Positions 16,438-26,574 of a DNA stretch of 64,000 nt are shown piece by piece. A program made the translations under genes and the position numbers. The notes under the pieces were generated by a model. That model saw nothing but the letters and a program-made list of their open reading frames with translations, had not been told where the DNA came from and searched no databases. Position 1 is the first letter of the stretch; each line of letters opens with the position of its first letter. Origin of the DNA: Hyphomicrobium sp. (GTDB taxonomy: Bacteria; Pseudomonadota; Alphaproteobacteria; Rhizobiales; Hyphomicrobiaceae); the NCBI RefSeq assembly GCF_009026145.1, contig NZ_WBUE01000001.1, forward strand, positions 186,001-250,000, read 5' to 3'.

Positions 16438-17703
16438 ATGTCTTTGCAGAAGAAGACCGTAGCCATCGCTATGGCGGCGATCACCGCTGCCGGCGCGCAG
16501 CCTGCGCTCGCCGCCGAGTTCACCTTCAACGAGAAGACGAACGCCGACCTCGCCAAAAAGCTGAAGATCCCCGTCTACTTCGCCGTGCCGGCGAGCGCCC
16601 GCGCGAGCCTGCCAAAGGACATCAAGACCACCGACAAGCTCATCGACTTCAAGCATCCCGACGCGCTGAAAGCGCAAGGCGACGTCGGCTTGCGCCTCGT
16701 GGTCGCCAAGCGCTCCGGCCTCGCCAAGCGCCTCGGGCAGAGCGGCCTCGTGCAGACCGGCGACATCCTGCTCACCTTCCGCACCGAGTGGGGCGGCGCC
16801 GGCGCCTACCCGAACATCCAGATGGGTATCAGCCACACGGGCTTCGCCTACGTCGGCAAGGACGGCGTGGTGCGCAACCTCGATAACCCGCTCGATGGCG
16901 AGTACGTCGGGCGCGGCGACCTGACGAGCCAGCACTACCGCACGCTCAACTACCTGCACATCATCCGCCCGCGGAGCCTAACGGACGCGCAGAAGGCCAA
17001 CCTCTATGCGTGGGCCAAACGGCTCAACGACAACTCCAAGAGGGTCTATCCGAGCCAGATCAGCTTCAACCAGGACTACAACGCGCCGAAGTTCCGGCCC
17101 GGGCGCCCGCTGACCTTCGTCAAGGAGTTCGGCCAGATCGCCCTCGGCCAGGGCAACAGCGGCAAGCCGCTCGACCTGTACTGCTCGGAGTTCGTGTGGT
17201 CGCTCCTGTCGCTGCGCAATTGCGATCCGGCGAAAAGCGACGGCGACTTCAACGGCAGCCGCGTACCTTCCTGCATCAAGGAGCCGATGGAGCCGATGAA
17301 GGCCACCGGCAACGTGCTGCCGAACCACGGCCGGAGATCCTATTCCGGCCTCGCCGACGGCCCGCTCCTCGTCATCGACCAGATGGACCTGCCCGACGAT
17401 CAGCGCCGGCCGCTGCTCGACAGCATCTTCGTCGAGAATCCCGCCGGCCTCGCCAACATGTCGGTGGGCCACCGCAAGGTCGCCGAGGAGATGCAGCCGC
17501 GCTTCGAGCGCTTGAAGAACTACTACATCGGCATGACCGGACGCATGTGGCAGCACTGGCGTGCGCGCCTCATCGGCACCGGCTTCAACTGGGCGGGCAT
17601 CGCCGAGAACTACTCGCCGACGTCCTACCTCATCAACTCGCTGCTGCCCGCCAATAACAACAATCGCACCATGGACTACGTGGCCACCGTGGTGATCGAG
17701 TAA
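16438..17703 (+). CDS. Exported permuted papain-like amidase/peptidase (YiiX/YaeF-like)
   Basis: The product has 421 residues. The ATG follows GGGGGAGACG, and residues 1-25 form a signal peptide (AIAMAAITAAGAQPALAAE). The core reads TGDILLTFRTEW, then GISHTGFAYV with the candidate catalytic His, then, 100 residues on, LYCSEFVWSLL with the candidate nucleophilic Cys. This His-before-Cys order is typical of the permuted NlpC/P60-like C92 group, which cleaves amide or ester bonds in lipids or cell wall. A C-terminal segment of about 130 residues has no recognised domain. The family call is moderate and the substrate unknown. An M19 dipeptidase gene follows 33 bases downstream. Confidence 0.6.
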   Translation: MSLQKKTVAIAMAAITAAGAQPALAAEFTFNEKTNADLAKKLKIPVYFAVPASARASLPKDIKTTDKLIDFKHPDALKAQGDVGLRLVVAKRSGLAKRLGQSGLVQTGDILLTFRTEWGGAGAYPNIQMGISHTGFAYVGKDGVVRNLDNPLDGEYVGRGDLTSQHYRTLNYLHIIRPRSLTDAQKANLYAWAKRLNDNSKRVYPSQISFNQDYNAPKFRPGRPLTFVKEFGQIALGQGNSGKPLDLYCSEFVWSLLSLRNCDPAKSDGDFNGSRVPSCIKEPMEPMKATGNVLPNHGRRSYSGLADGPLLVIDQMDLPDDQRRPLLDSIFVENPAGLANMSVGHRKVAEEMQPRFERLKNYYIGMTGRMWQHWRARLIGTGFNWAGIAENYSPTSYLINSLLPANNNNRTMDYVATVVIE

Positions 17704-17736
17704 GCGGGCGCGTCCCAAGCGGGGGCGCGGCAGGTA

Positions 17737-18798
17737 ATGGACATCGACCGCCGGCAATTCGTGCTCGGGGCGCTCGCCGCCTCTTGCGCTGCCGTGGAGC
17801 CGGCAGGTGCTGAGCACGCCGCGCCCGTCTTTATCGGCGACATGCACTCCCACCTCTTCTTCTTCGGTAACAACACGCCGGCCAAGAAGCCGCTCGGGCG
17901 CTCGATGGCGGCGGGCAACGCCACGCTCGTCGCCTGGTCGCTGGTCGGCGACGTGCCGTGGCTACGCATCACGGGCAAAGGCATCAAGCAGAAGGGACAG
18001 CCGAGGCGCGGCGAGGCCATCGCCTGGTTCGAAGACGATCTTGCCCGCATCAAACAGCACATCGCCGATGAGAACCTGAAGCTCGCGCTCACCCCCGCAG
18101 ACGTCGACAAGGCGCTCGCCGGGGAGCCGCACGTCGTGCTGACGGTCGAGGGCGCCACCTTCGTCGAGGACAATACGGCGCCGCTGGCGCATGCCTACGA
18201 GCTCGGCGTGCGCAGCGTGCAGCTCGTGCACTACATCGAGAACCCGCTCGGCGACTTTCAGACCGAGGCACCGCAGTACGACGGTCTCACCGACCTCGGC
18301 CGCCAGGTGATCGAGGAATGCAACCGCCTCGGCATGCTCGTCGACCTCGCGCACTGCACCGACATCGCCGCGCGCCAGGCGCTGGAGGTGGCGACGCAGC
18401 CGCTCGTCTGGTCGCATTCGTCGGTGACACGCACCCGCCAGCCGAACTGGAAGATGCCCGTCTGGCAGGCGCGCCAGCTCTCGCTGGCGACGGCGAAGCT
18501 GATTGCGGAGAAGGGCGGCGTCGTCGGGGTGTGGCCGATGCGTGCCGACGTCGGTGCGACGCCGGAATCCTACGCGCAACGAGTCTGGGAGCTGGGCGAG
18601 TGGCTGGGCGACGATCATGTCGCCTTCGGCACCGACATGAACGCTATCTCGCGCCCGGCCATCGCCAGCTACGCCGACCTGCAGAAGGTTGTGCGTTACT
18701 GGCAGAAGGCCGGCTTTCCTGGGGAGAGCATCCACAAGCTCGCCATCGGCAACTTCGCCCGCGTCTTGAAGACCGCCATGTCTGCCCGCCAGGCTTGA
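17737..18798 (+). CDS. Exported M19 (renal/membrane dipeptidase family) peptidase
   Basis: The 353-residue protein carries a twin-arginine-like leader (DIDRRQFVLGALAASC), so it is probably exported folded via Tat. Family blocks are present: DMHSHLFFF, LTVEGATF (bridging Glu), LVHYIENPLGDF, VDLAHCT, WSHSSVT and a late FGTDMNAISRP. The first metal motif is HSH where classical renal dipeptidases have HxD, so the metal site may differ. M19 enzymes hydrolyse dipeptides, often with D-residues. It probably shares a transcript with the amidase gene before it. Confidence 0.85.
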   Translation: MDIDRRQFVLGALAASCAAVEPAGAEHAAPVFIGDMHSHLFFFGNNTPAKKPLGRSMAAGNATLVAWSLVGDVPWLRITGKGIKQKGQPRRGEAIAWFEDDLARIKQHIADENLKLALTPADVDKALAGEPHVVLTVEGATFVEDNTAPLAHAYELGVRSVQLVHYIENPLGDFQTEAPQYDGLTDLGRQVIEECNRLGMLVDLAHCTDIAARQALEVATQPLVWSHSSVTRTRQPNWKMPVWQARQLSLATAKLIAEKGGVVGVWPMRADVGATPESYAQRVWELGEWLGDDHVAFGTDMNAISRPAIASYADLQKVVRYWQKAGFPGESIHKLAIGNFARVLKTAMSARQA

Positions 18799-18835
18799 GA
18801 GCGGGGCAACGATCTCGCGCCGCCCCGCTTCGACT

Positions 18836-21109
18836 TCAGAACTTCACGGTGACGCCGGCGTTGAACGAGCGTCCCTCGCCGGGCACCGCGCCGATGCGAC
18901 CCATCTGGCCGCCGGCCTTGTAGTCGGCCCAATCGACGCCGCCGAGCGGCGGGTAGTAGAGCTGGTCGAACAGGTTGTCGACGCCGAGGTCGAAGCGCAT
19001 GTTCTCCCATTCGTAGCTCGTGCGCATGTTGACCAGCGCGTAGCCCGGCGTCACCGGCTCGTTGCGCAGGTCGTTCACGTCCGATTTGCGGCTAGCCGCC
19101 ACCAACTCGAGCGCGCTCGACCAGCCGCCGAGACGGTGCTGCAGTGCCACCCGGGCGTTGAGCGGCATCATGTGATAGAGGCTGTCGCCCGTGTCGAGGT
19201 TCTCGCCGTTGACGTAACCGACGACACCCGACAGGTCGAAGCGTCCGCTCTCCCTGCTCTCAAACAACACGGTGGTGCCCGACACGTTGACGCCGTAGAG
19301 GCGCGCATCGTGATTGGCGAAACGCAACTTGACGAAGTTCGCATTCGATTGCGTGGCCACGAAGTCGGCATCAATGTAGTCCTCGACGTACGTGTAGTAG
19401 GGCGTGACGTGGAGGGCCCACTCGCGGTGCGCCCTGTCGTGCCAGCCCGTCGTGACGCTCACCGTGTTGGCAATCTCCGGTTCGAGATCGAGGTTGCCGA
19501 TGTAGCCGTTGGCATCCCCGTACCAGCCGATCATGTTCGCGGCCATGTTGCCGCTGCTCCAGGCATAGCGTTCATAGAGGTTCGGCGATCGGGTCTTGCG
19601 CGCATAGCCGAGCTCGTAGATCTCAGTCGCCGAAGGCTCGTACCGCGCCAGCGCCGTGACGTCGAAGTTCGCATCGGTGCGAGAGTGATCCTTGGCATTG
19701 AAGGCGGCCGCGTCCGCGGCATACATCATGCTGTAGCCGACGACATCGCCCGTATCCATCCACACCATGTCGTTGCGCACGCCGAGCAGCGTCGACCAAG
19801 CGCGGTCCCACCGATGCTCCCATTCGACGAAGGTGCCGAGCCGGTCGCGGCGCCCGTCGTTGATGTTCCAGAAGGTGTCCGGACCCATCATCGGCGCCTT
19901 GTTCGGAACCGGCGGCCACCAGTCGTCGAGGCCCTGATGATGGAACTCGCTGCCGACGCGCAATAGGTCGACGCCAGAAAGCGGAATCTCTGCCTTCACC
20001 GAGTAGCCGGCGTCGGTGCCGTCGGTATACATCGGCATATGCCCAGGCTGCTTGTCCTCGAGGATGTCCATCTTGTGCTTGGTGCTGTGATAGAAGGCGC
20101 GCGCATCGAGCAGTCCCCAGTCGAAGCGGCCCACATAGCGCGCATTCAGGAGCCAGGCCTCGTTATCGACCATGTCCATGCGCTGGTTGACGAAGCCCTG
20201 GTAGGGAATCGCCGCGTAGGTACCCTGCACGATCAAGAGATCATCGGCATCCTTGGCAGCAAAGGTCAGCGCATGGTTGCTCGCCTGATATAGTGTCGAG
20301 CGCACCTCGCCGCCGTCATCGCCGCGCTCGTAGTTGTCGGCCTTCGTCCACGCACCCGCGTAGCCGATGCTGACATTGCGCGTCGCCGCCGTGGCGGTGG
20401 CAGCGGTGCCGATCTTGTCACCGTTGCTGTGGTAGAAAGCCGAGATACTGCCCGCTGTGCGGACGCCATCGCCGTCGGCAAATTGCGGCACGGCGGATTC
20501 AACGATGATCGTGCCGCCGAGGCTATCGCCGCCCTTGCTGACCGGGGTGACGCCGGCGATCACGTCTGCCACCACCACCTGTGAGGGATCGATGTAGGAG
20601 AGCGGTGGATTCATGTGATTGGAGCAGGCGGATGTGACTACCATTCCGTTGAGAAGAATCTTCACCCGGTCGTCGTTGAGGCCGTTTATCGCCGGCAGGC
20701 TGGAGACACCGCCCGCGCCGAAGATACTCACGCCGGGCGCCCGGCTCATTATCTGCGCGGTGTCGCTCGTCGATGGGAGCTGGGACCGGATAGCCGTTTG
20801 ATCGAGCCGCGTCGTGTTGAGCGGCACCGCGAGACCCTTCGCGCCGACGCCGATATCGGCAGCGCCATGTCCCATGGCGGCATGGTCTGCGTCCGCATCC
20901 TCGCCGATAGCGCCCGAGGGCTCCTGCGCCGTTGACTTCTTCTTGGCGACCTTCTTGACCGGCTTTTTTGGCTGAGCGGTCTGCTCGACGATCACTGGCG
21001 GCAACGGAGCCGCCGTATTTTCCTGCGCGGATGCTTGTCCGCTTGCCGTAACTGCAACGATTGCGACCACACTCGCGCAAACGAGCGGTGCGCCAGAACT
21101 CCGATACAT
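18836..21109 (-). CDS. TonB-dependent copper receptor (OprC/NosA-like)
   Basis: This outer-membrane receptor has 757 residues. The ATG follows GGGGAG, with a signal peptide through residue 29. A Lys-rich and then His/Met-containing stretch (HAAMGHG) precedes the plug. The plug ends with SACSNHMNPPLSYIDPS: Cys162 and Met166 form the CxxxM half of the copper site known from OprC, and HKM (345-347) in the barrel could supply the HxM half. The barrel ends with the terminal Phe of outer-membrane proteins (GVTVKF). The next gene upstream on the strand encodes a DUF2946 CxxC protein, a known partner of copper receptors. Copper as ligand is inferred from these motifs. Confidence 0.85.
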   Translation of the reverse strand: MYRSSGAPLVCASVVAIVAVTASGQASAQENTAAPLPPVIVEQTAQPKKPVKKVAKKKSTAQEPSGAIGEDADADHAAMGHGAADIGVGAKGLAVPLNTTRLDQTAIRSQLPSTSDTAQIMSRAPGVSIFGAGGVSSLPAINGLNDDRVKILLNGMVVTSACSNHMNPPLSYIDPSQVVVADVIAGVTPVSKGGDSLGGTIIVESAVPQFADGDGVRTAGSISAFYHSNGDKIGTAATATAATRNVSIGYAGAWTKADNYERGDDGGEVRSTLYQASNHALTFAAKDADDLLIVQGTYAAIPYQGFVNQRMDMVDNEAWLLNARYVGRFDWGLLDARAFYHSTKHKMDILEDKQPGHMPMYTDGTDAGYSVKAEIPLSGVDLLRVGSEFHHQGLDDWWPPVPNKAPMMGPDTFWNINDGRRDRLGTFVEWEHRWDRAWSTLLGVRNDMVWMDTGDVVGYSMMYAADAAAFNAKDHSRTDANFDVTALARYEPSATEIYELGYARKTRSPNLYERYAWSSGNMAANMIGWYGDANGYIGNLDLEPEIANTVSVTTGWHDRAHREWALHVTPYYTYVEDYIDADFVATQSNANFVKLRFANHDARLYGVNVSGTTVLFESRESGRFDLSGVVGYVNGENLDTGDSLYHMMPLNARVALQHRLGGWSSALELVAASRKSDVNDLRNEPVTPGYALVNMRTSYEWENMRFDLGVDNLFDQLYYPPLGGVDWADYKAGGQMGRIGAVPGEGRSFNAGVTVKF

Positions 21110-21236
21110 GAACGCTACTCCCCGACACGATACTGAGCGACCACGCACGGTGACCGGCGCGGCTACGCGTTAGACGGCTTTGGCGTGGCCAGGGGCTGCT
21201 CTGGTGGAGAGCGCATAGCCCCGTGATCCTACGCTC

Positions 21237-21623
21237 TCAGGCTCGGGAAGGAGGTCCGCGACTTCTGGGTGAAAGCGCTGCCGCACCTGCAACATCCTCG
21301 CGCAAGGCGAGTAACGCGGGCGAGCGCAACGGCATGGGCGCCGCCACGACCAGTGGCGCCGGAGCCAGAGCAAACTGGAACGCCGCAAGGCCCTTGCAGA
21401 TGGGGCAGCTTGTAGTCGGCGCACCGGGAATGGAGGGGGAGCCGCCGCTCTGCGTACCGCTGCTGCAGATCAACTCCGCGGCGGCACCGAACTCGGCGCC
21501 AAAGAGCTGGCGCTCGAACTGCGATACGAGATGCCAGGGCAGCAGCAGCGCATAGAGCGCAATGCCGACAAGCGCGCAGGCCGCGGCCATCCGCCTATAC
21601 GTACGCTGAACTCCCCATCCCAT
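21237..21623 (-). CDS. DUF2946-type membrane-anchored CxxC protein
   Basis: The 128-residue product has an N-terminal hydrophobic segment (ACALVGIALYALLLPWHLV), then a lone Cys (AELICSSG) and the CPICKGLAAFQFAL motif characteristic of DUF2946. These proteins recur next to copper/heavy-metal TonB receptors, as here, and the CxxC may bind copper or undergo redox change at the periplasmic side. The gene lies 127 bases upstream of the receptor and in the same direction, so a shared transcript is plausible. The biochemical function is unknown. Confidence 0.7.
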   Translation of the reverse strand: MGWGVQRTYRRMAAACALVGIALYALLLPWHLVSQFERQLFGAEFGAAAELICSSGTQSGGSPSIPGAPTTSCPICKGLAAFQFALAPAPLVVAAPMPLRSPALLALREDVAGAAALSPRSRGPPSRA

Positions 21624-21741
21624 TTCTAATGGGTAACGGCGTTACGCAGCCGCGTTCAAGCGTCAGCGCGCCGCATCACACCAGATGCGAAGCGGCGCTG
21701 TGGCGGCGCGGGCACAAACTGCCAAATCTTCCTGATGCACA

Positions 21742-23058
<1,317 letters not shown>

Positions 23059-23066
23059 GGCAGCCT

Positions 23067-23390
23067 TCAGGCAGAGACGAACTTGAGGCCGACGATGCAG
23101 CCGACGAGCGCGAACAGCAGCATGAGCCGCTGCGGTGTCGCCGCCTCGCCGAAGGCCCACACACCGAGTACCGCGGTCCCGGCCGCGCCAATACCCGTCC
23201 ATACGGCGTAGGCGGTGCCGAGAGGTACGCCTTCGAGGGATCGATTGAGGCAGTAGAGACTGGCGCCGGCCAACAGGAAGAACGACAGCGTCGGGATCAT
23301 GCGGCTGGGGCTGAGCCCGGCGGAGTAGCGGAAAACGGTGGTGGCAGCGACTTCGAGGGCGCCCGCAGTCAGGAGGTAGACCCACGCCAT
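23067..23390 (-). CDS. Small multidrug resistance (SMR) family transporter
   Basis: The product has 107 residues with four transmembrane helices. [20 protein letters not shown] carries the membrane-embedded Glu (residue 13) that binds substrate and protons in SMR proteins. [26 protein letters not shown] is the other hallmark block. It could be a Gdx/SugE-type guanidinium exporter or a QacE-type drug exporter; I cannot decide. It lies between hslV and hslU with gaps of 37 and 8 bases, so it is almost certainly co-transcribed with them. That placement is not part of the usual hslVU operon. Confidence 0.88.
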   Translation of the reverse strand: MAWVYLLTAGALEVAATTVFRYSAGLSPSRMIPTLSFFLLAGASLYCLNRSLEGVPLGTAYAVWTGIGAAGTAVLGVWAFGEAATPQRLMLLFALVGCIVGLKFVSA

Positions 23391-23427
23391 TACATTGTTT
23401 CTCCGTGCGGCGTTGCTGATGTTGCTC

Positions 23428-24000
23428 CTACCGGGTGGACGGCAGGCTTTCGATGACGATGTTGTCGTTGGTGTAGACGCAGATCTCGGCGGCGATCGCC
23501 ATCGCCTTGCGGGCAATCGCCTCGGCGTCGAGCGGCTCATCGAGCAGCGCGCGCGCCGCGGCGAGCGCGTAGTTGCCGCCCGAGCCGATGCCCATGACGT
23601 GCCGCTCCGGCTCCAGCACGTCGCCGGTGCCGGTGAGCACCAGCGTCGTCTCCGCGTCGGCCACCAGCATCATCGCCTCCAGGCGGCGCAGGTAGCGGTC
23701 GGTGCGCCAGTCCTTAGCCAGCTCGACACAGGCGCGGGTCAGCTGCCCAGGGTACTGCTCCAGCTTGGCCTCCAACCGCTCGAACAGCGTGAAGGCATCG
23801 GCCGTGGCACCGGCAAAGCCGCCGATGACGCCGCCTTTGCCGACGGTGCGCACCTTGCGGGCGTTGGCCTTGATGATGGTGCCGCCGAGGCTGACCTGGC
23901 CATCGCCGGCGATGACCACACGACCATCTTTACGAATGGTCAGTATGGTAGTGGCGTGCCAGGAGCGCGGCTCGTCCGCGTGAGGGCCAGAAGTTTGCAT
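23428..24000 (-). CDS. hslV: ATP-dependent protease peptidase subunit HslV
   Basis: This is the peptidase chamber of the HslVU protease. The 190 residues from the ATG give a leader [16 protein letters not shown] followed by [23 protein letters not shown]; the Thr after HA becomes the N-terminal nucleophile after processing. [16 protein letters not shown] is the second family block. The start is fixed by homology to alphaproteobacterial HslV, which share the short leader. It diverges from hisB. Confidence 0.95.
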   Translation of the reverse strand: MQTSGPHADEPRSWHATTILTIRKDGRVVIAGDGQVSLGGTIIKANARKVRTVGKGGVIGGFAGATADAFTLFERLEAKLEQYPGQLTRACVELAKDWRTDRYLRRLEAMMLVADAETTLVLTGTGDVLEPERHVMGIGSGGNYALAAARALLDEPLDAEAIARKAMAIAAEICVYTNDNIVIESLPSTR

Positions 24001-24123
24001 TGCATTAGCATCCGGACTGCGGGCTTGTGGCCCGCGCGCCGCATGGGGCGGCTCTGGAACGGCAGGGCTCAAGCTGATAAACGCTCGGTTCCGGCGAGGC
24101 AAGCTCAGCCTAAGAGGCCTAAA

Positions 24124-24720
24124 TTGAAGCGGCAGGCGACAATTTCCCGCAAGACCAAGGAGACCGAGATCACGGCCAGCGTCGATCTCGACGGCTCCGG
24201 CGCCTTCGACATTCAGACCGGCATCGGCTTCCTCGACCACATGTTGGAGCAGCTCGCCCGCCATTCAATGATCGATATCACCTTGAAGGCGAAGGGCGAC
24301 CTGCACATCGATTTCCACCACACGGCCGAGGATACCGGCATCGTGCTGGGGCAGGCCGTGGCCAAGGCGCTCGGCGACAAGAAGGGCATCACCCGCTACG
24401 CCGACGTGCACCTGCCCATGGACGACACCCTGACGCGGGTCGCCGTCGACATCTCGGGGCGCCCCTACCTGGTGTGGAAGGTGGAATTTACGAAGCCCAA
24501 GGTGGGCGAGATGGACACCGAGCTGTTCCGCGAGTGGTTCCAGGCCTTCGCGCAGAACGCCGGCATCACACTGCACGTCGAGAACCTCTATGGCGAGAAC
24601 AACCACCACATCGCCGAGACTTGCTATAAGGGCCTCGCGCGCGCCCTGCGCAAAGCCAGCGAAACCGACGCGCGCCAGGCAGGCCGCGTGCCGTCGACCA
24701 AAGGCACGCTAGCTGGCTGA
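24124..24720 (+). CDS. hisB: Imidazoleglycerol-phosphate dehydratase
   Basis: This enzyme dehydrates imidazoleglycerol phosphate to imidazoleacetol phosphate in histidine synthesis. The 198 residues match the monofunctional bacterial type. Mn-binding motifs are visible: [27 protein letters not shown], and the second set [20 protein letters not shown] prefer the TTG start: AGAGG lies six bases ahead and the protein then begins [15 protein letters not shown] like its homologs. An ATG at 24043 would add 27 atypical residues. Confidence 0.93.
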   Translation: MKRQATISRKTKETEITASVDLDGSGAFDIQTGIGFLDHMLEQLARHSMIDITLKAKGDLHIDFHHTAEDTGIVLGQAVAKALGDKKGITRYADVHLPMDDTLTRVAVDISGRPYLVWKVEFTKPKVGEMDTELFREWFQAFAQNAGITLHVENLYGENNHHIAETCYKGLARALRKASETDARQAGRVPSTKGTLAG

Positions 24721-24745
24721 GCTTCAACTGCCTACGAGGACCGGC

Positions 24746-25255
24746 GTGGTCATCTACAGCGTGCACGAGCCGCCGAATGTTTCGGCCGACCGGCTTGAGA
24801 GCGCCGAGCAGCTCGTCTTCGTCAAGGACGGCTTCTCTTGGTTCGCCGCCGCGCTGCCGCCCATCTGGCTGCTGATGAAGCGCATGTGGCTGGAGTTCGC
24901 CATCTACGTCGGCGCCACCGGCCTTCTCGTCTGGGCACTGACCGCGGCCGGCGCCGCCGATCTCGCCAACGCCATCCTGCTCGCCGCGCAGATCGTGTTC
25001 GGCTTCGAGGCCGGCGCCCTCTACAGCGCGGCGCTGGAGCGGCGCGGCTGGCACCTCGTCGGCACCGTCGCCGGGCGCAACAGCGAGGATTGCGAGCGCC
25101 GCTTTCTCGAGGTGTGGCTGCCGACGCGCACCGAGATCCCGCGCCTCGGCTCCGGCCCCGCAGCGCCCGTCGCCGGCCCGACGTGGGCACAAACGGCGCT
25201 GGCGCAGGCGAAAGACGCGATCGCGCGCGGTCGCCGCGCCTGGGCGAGGGCATAG
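24746..25255 (+). CDS. DUF2628 membrane protein in the his operon
   Basis: The 169-residue protein starts at GTG. MVIYSVHEPPN and RLESAEQLVFVKDGFSWFAAALPPIWLL are typical of DUF2628, followed by two or three transmembrane helices (to about residue 95) and a cytosolic tail with GRNSEDCERRFLEVWL. It lies between hisB and hisH with short gaps (25 and 6 bases). This his-operon position recurs in rhizobia as I recall. The function is unknown. Confidence 0.8.
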   Translation: MVIYSVHEPPNVSADRLESAEQLVFVKDGFSWFAAALPPIWLLMKRMWLEFAIYVGATGLLVWALTAAGAADLANAILLAAQIVFGFEAGALYSAALERRGWHLVGTVAGRNSEDCERRFLEVWLPTRTEIPRLGSGPAAPVAGPTWAQTALAQAKDAIARGRRAWARA

Positions 25256-25261
25256 GCCAAG

Positions 25262-25915
25262 ATGCAGCGCGTCGCCATCATCGACTACGGCTCGGGCAAC
25301 CTTCACTCCGCGGCCAAGGCGTTCGAGCGCGCCAGCCGCGAGAGCGGTGCCAAGGCCGAGATCACCGTCACCGCCGACCCCGATATCGTTGCCGCGGTTG
25401 ACCGCATCGTGCTGCCCGGCGTCGGCGCCTTCGCCGACTGCAAGCGCGGCCTGGAGGCGGTGCCCGGCATGCGCGAGGCGCTGGAGGAAACCGTGCGCGT
25501 CAAAGGGCGCCCGTTCCTCGGTATCTGCGTTGGCATGCAGCTGATGGCGACGCGCGGCCTGGAGTTCGAGGTTACCGAAGGTCTTGGCTGGATCGCCGGC
25601 GAGGTGCGCCATATCGAGCCCAGCGACAAGACGCTCAAGATCCCGCACATGGGGTGGAATACGTTGAGCCTCGTCACGCCGCACGTGCTGCTCGATGGCA
25701 TCGCGACCGGACCTGAGGGCCTGCACGCCTATTTCGTGCACTCCTACCACTTCGTGCCCGAGGATCGTTCCGCCGTCGTCGCGGAGACCGATTACGGCGG
25801 GCCGGTGACGGCGATGATCGCGCGCGACAACATGGCGGGCACGCAGTTCCACCCGGAGAAGAGCCAGACGCTCGGCCTCAAACTGATCGCCAACTTCCTG
25901 AGCTGGAAGCCGTAG
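25262..25915 (+). CDS. hisH: Imidazole glycerol phosphate synthase, glutaminase subunit
   Basis: HisH makes ammonia from glutamine for HisF. The 217 residues form a class I glutamine amidotransferase: [24 protein letters not shown], and the nucleophile loop [11 protein letters not shown] with the catalytic Cys. The His/Glu pair is in [10 protein letters not shown]. It follows the DUF2628 gene by six bases. hisF lies 2.5 kb downstream after unrelated genes and hisA. Confidence 0.96.
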   Translation: MQRVAIIDYGSGNLHSAAKAFERASRESGAKAEITVTADPDIVAAVDRIVLPGVGAFADCKRGLEAVPGMREALEETVRVKGRPFLGICVGMQLMATRGLEFEVTEGLGWIAGEVRHIEPSDKTLKIPHMGWNTLSLVTPHVLLDGIATGPEGLHAYFVHSYHFVPEDRSAVVAETDYGGPVTAMIARDNMAGTQFHPEKSQTLGLKLIANFLSWKP

Positions 25916-25943
25916 GGCGGGAGCATGGCGCTCTAATGAGTTT

Positions 25944-25972
25944 GTCATCCTCGGCCCAGGCCCGAGGATGAC
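25944..25972. repeat. GTCATCCTCGG-type palindrome, single copy
   Basis: GTCATCCTCGG and its complement CCGAGGATGAC surround a short CCCAGGC-like centre. It lies just after hisH and before a terminator for the opposite strand. It belongs to the family at 1110-1224. Confidence 0.7.
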
Positions 25973-25996
25973 ACTGGTGCTGGCTTACGAACAAAA

Positions 25997-26022
25997 GGGG
26001 CCCGATCTGCGGATCGGGCCCC
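25997..26022 (-). terminator. Hairpin terminator
   Basis: A perfect 11-bp GC-rich stem (GGGGCCCGATC with its complement) around TGCG. On the minus strand TTTTGTTCG follows, so it ends the Cas2-like gene transcript. It may also stop read-through from hisH. Confidence 0.75.
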
Positions 26023-26067
26023 GACGCTTCACGCATTACCGGAGGGGGAGAGAGACTAAGAGAGAAC

Positions 26068-26430
26068 TCAGCACGCTTCGGCTAATGGCAGCTCCTGCTG
26101 ATCGTCGACGAACGGCGCCGGCATGGGGAAGGCGATGACGTTGGTGTCCCCGCCCGTCTCGACCCCCGCGCGGCGCTGACGGAACCAGCGCAGCGCCGTG
26201 TTGGTCAGCACCGCCTCGTCCCGCGTCGCCTGGATCAAGAGCCCGTCGTCGGGATCGAGCAAGCCGCGCAGCTGCGCCTCGATCTGCTCCTCGCGCGCCT
26301 CGGTACGCAAGTACCAAGTCTGCTCCAGGGGCCGGGCCCAGGACTGCCCGATGGCCATGATCTGCTGCGCGAGGATGTGCTTGTTACGGTGCGGCTGGGC
26401 CAGGTCGTAGGAAATGATGAGGGTGCGCAT
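26068..26430 (-). CDS. Cas2-like/SinR-like small protein
   Basis: The product has 120 residues; the ATG follows AGGAGACACC. MRTLIISYDLAQPHRNKH, with an Asp at the end of the first strand, then WARPLEQTWYLRTE and LRGLLDPDDGLLIQA, fit a small ferredoxin-like fold like that of Cas2, and similar stand-alone rhizobial proteins are called SinR family. A final LRWFRQRR and an acidic tail follow. No CRISPR array or cas1 is present, so adaptation is unlikely. The next gene upstream (26575-26901) is in the same direction and may be a partner. The function is unknown. Confidence 0.55.
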   Translation of the reverse strand: MRTLIISYDLAQPHRNKHILAQQIMAIGQSWARPLEQTWYLRTEAREEQIEAQLRGLLDPDDGLLIQATRDEAVLTNTALRWFRQRRAGVETGGDTNVIAFPMPAPFVDDQQELPLAEAC

Positions 26431-26574
26431 GGCGGTGTCTCCTGGCTGTGGCTTCACGGGGGGAGACGCGAAACTAGTCCCGGATTGCGCTGCATTTGCG
26501 GCTGCGAACGTAGGGAGAACATCGCACGAATCATACTGTTTGTCCAGCGTTTGTTCTCTCCCCGTTCTGATGTA

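Noticed and set aside
26068..26430. CRISPR adaptation module
   Set aside because: The Cas2-like protein stands without cas1, other cas genes or any repeat-spacer array in the window.
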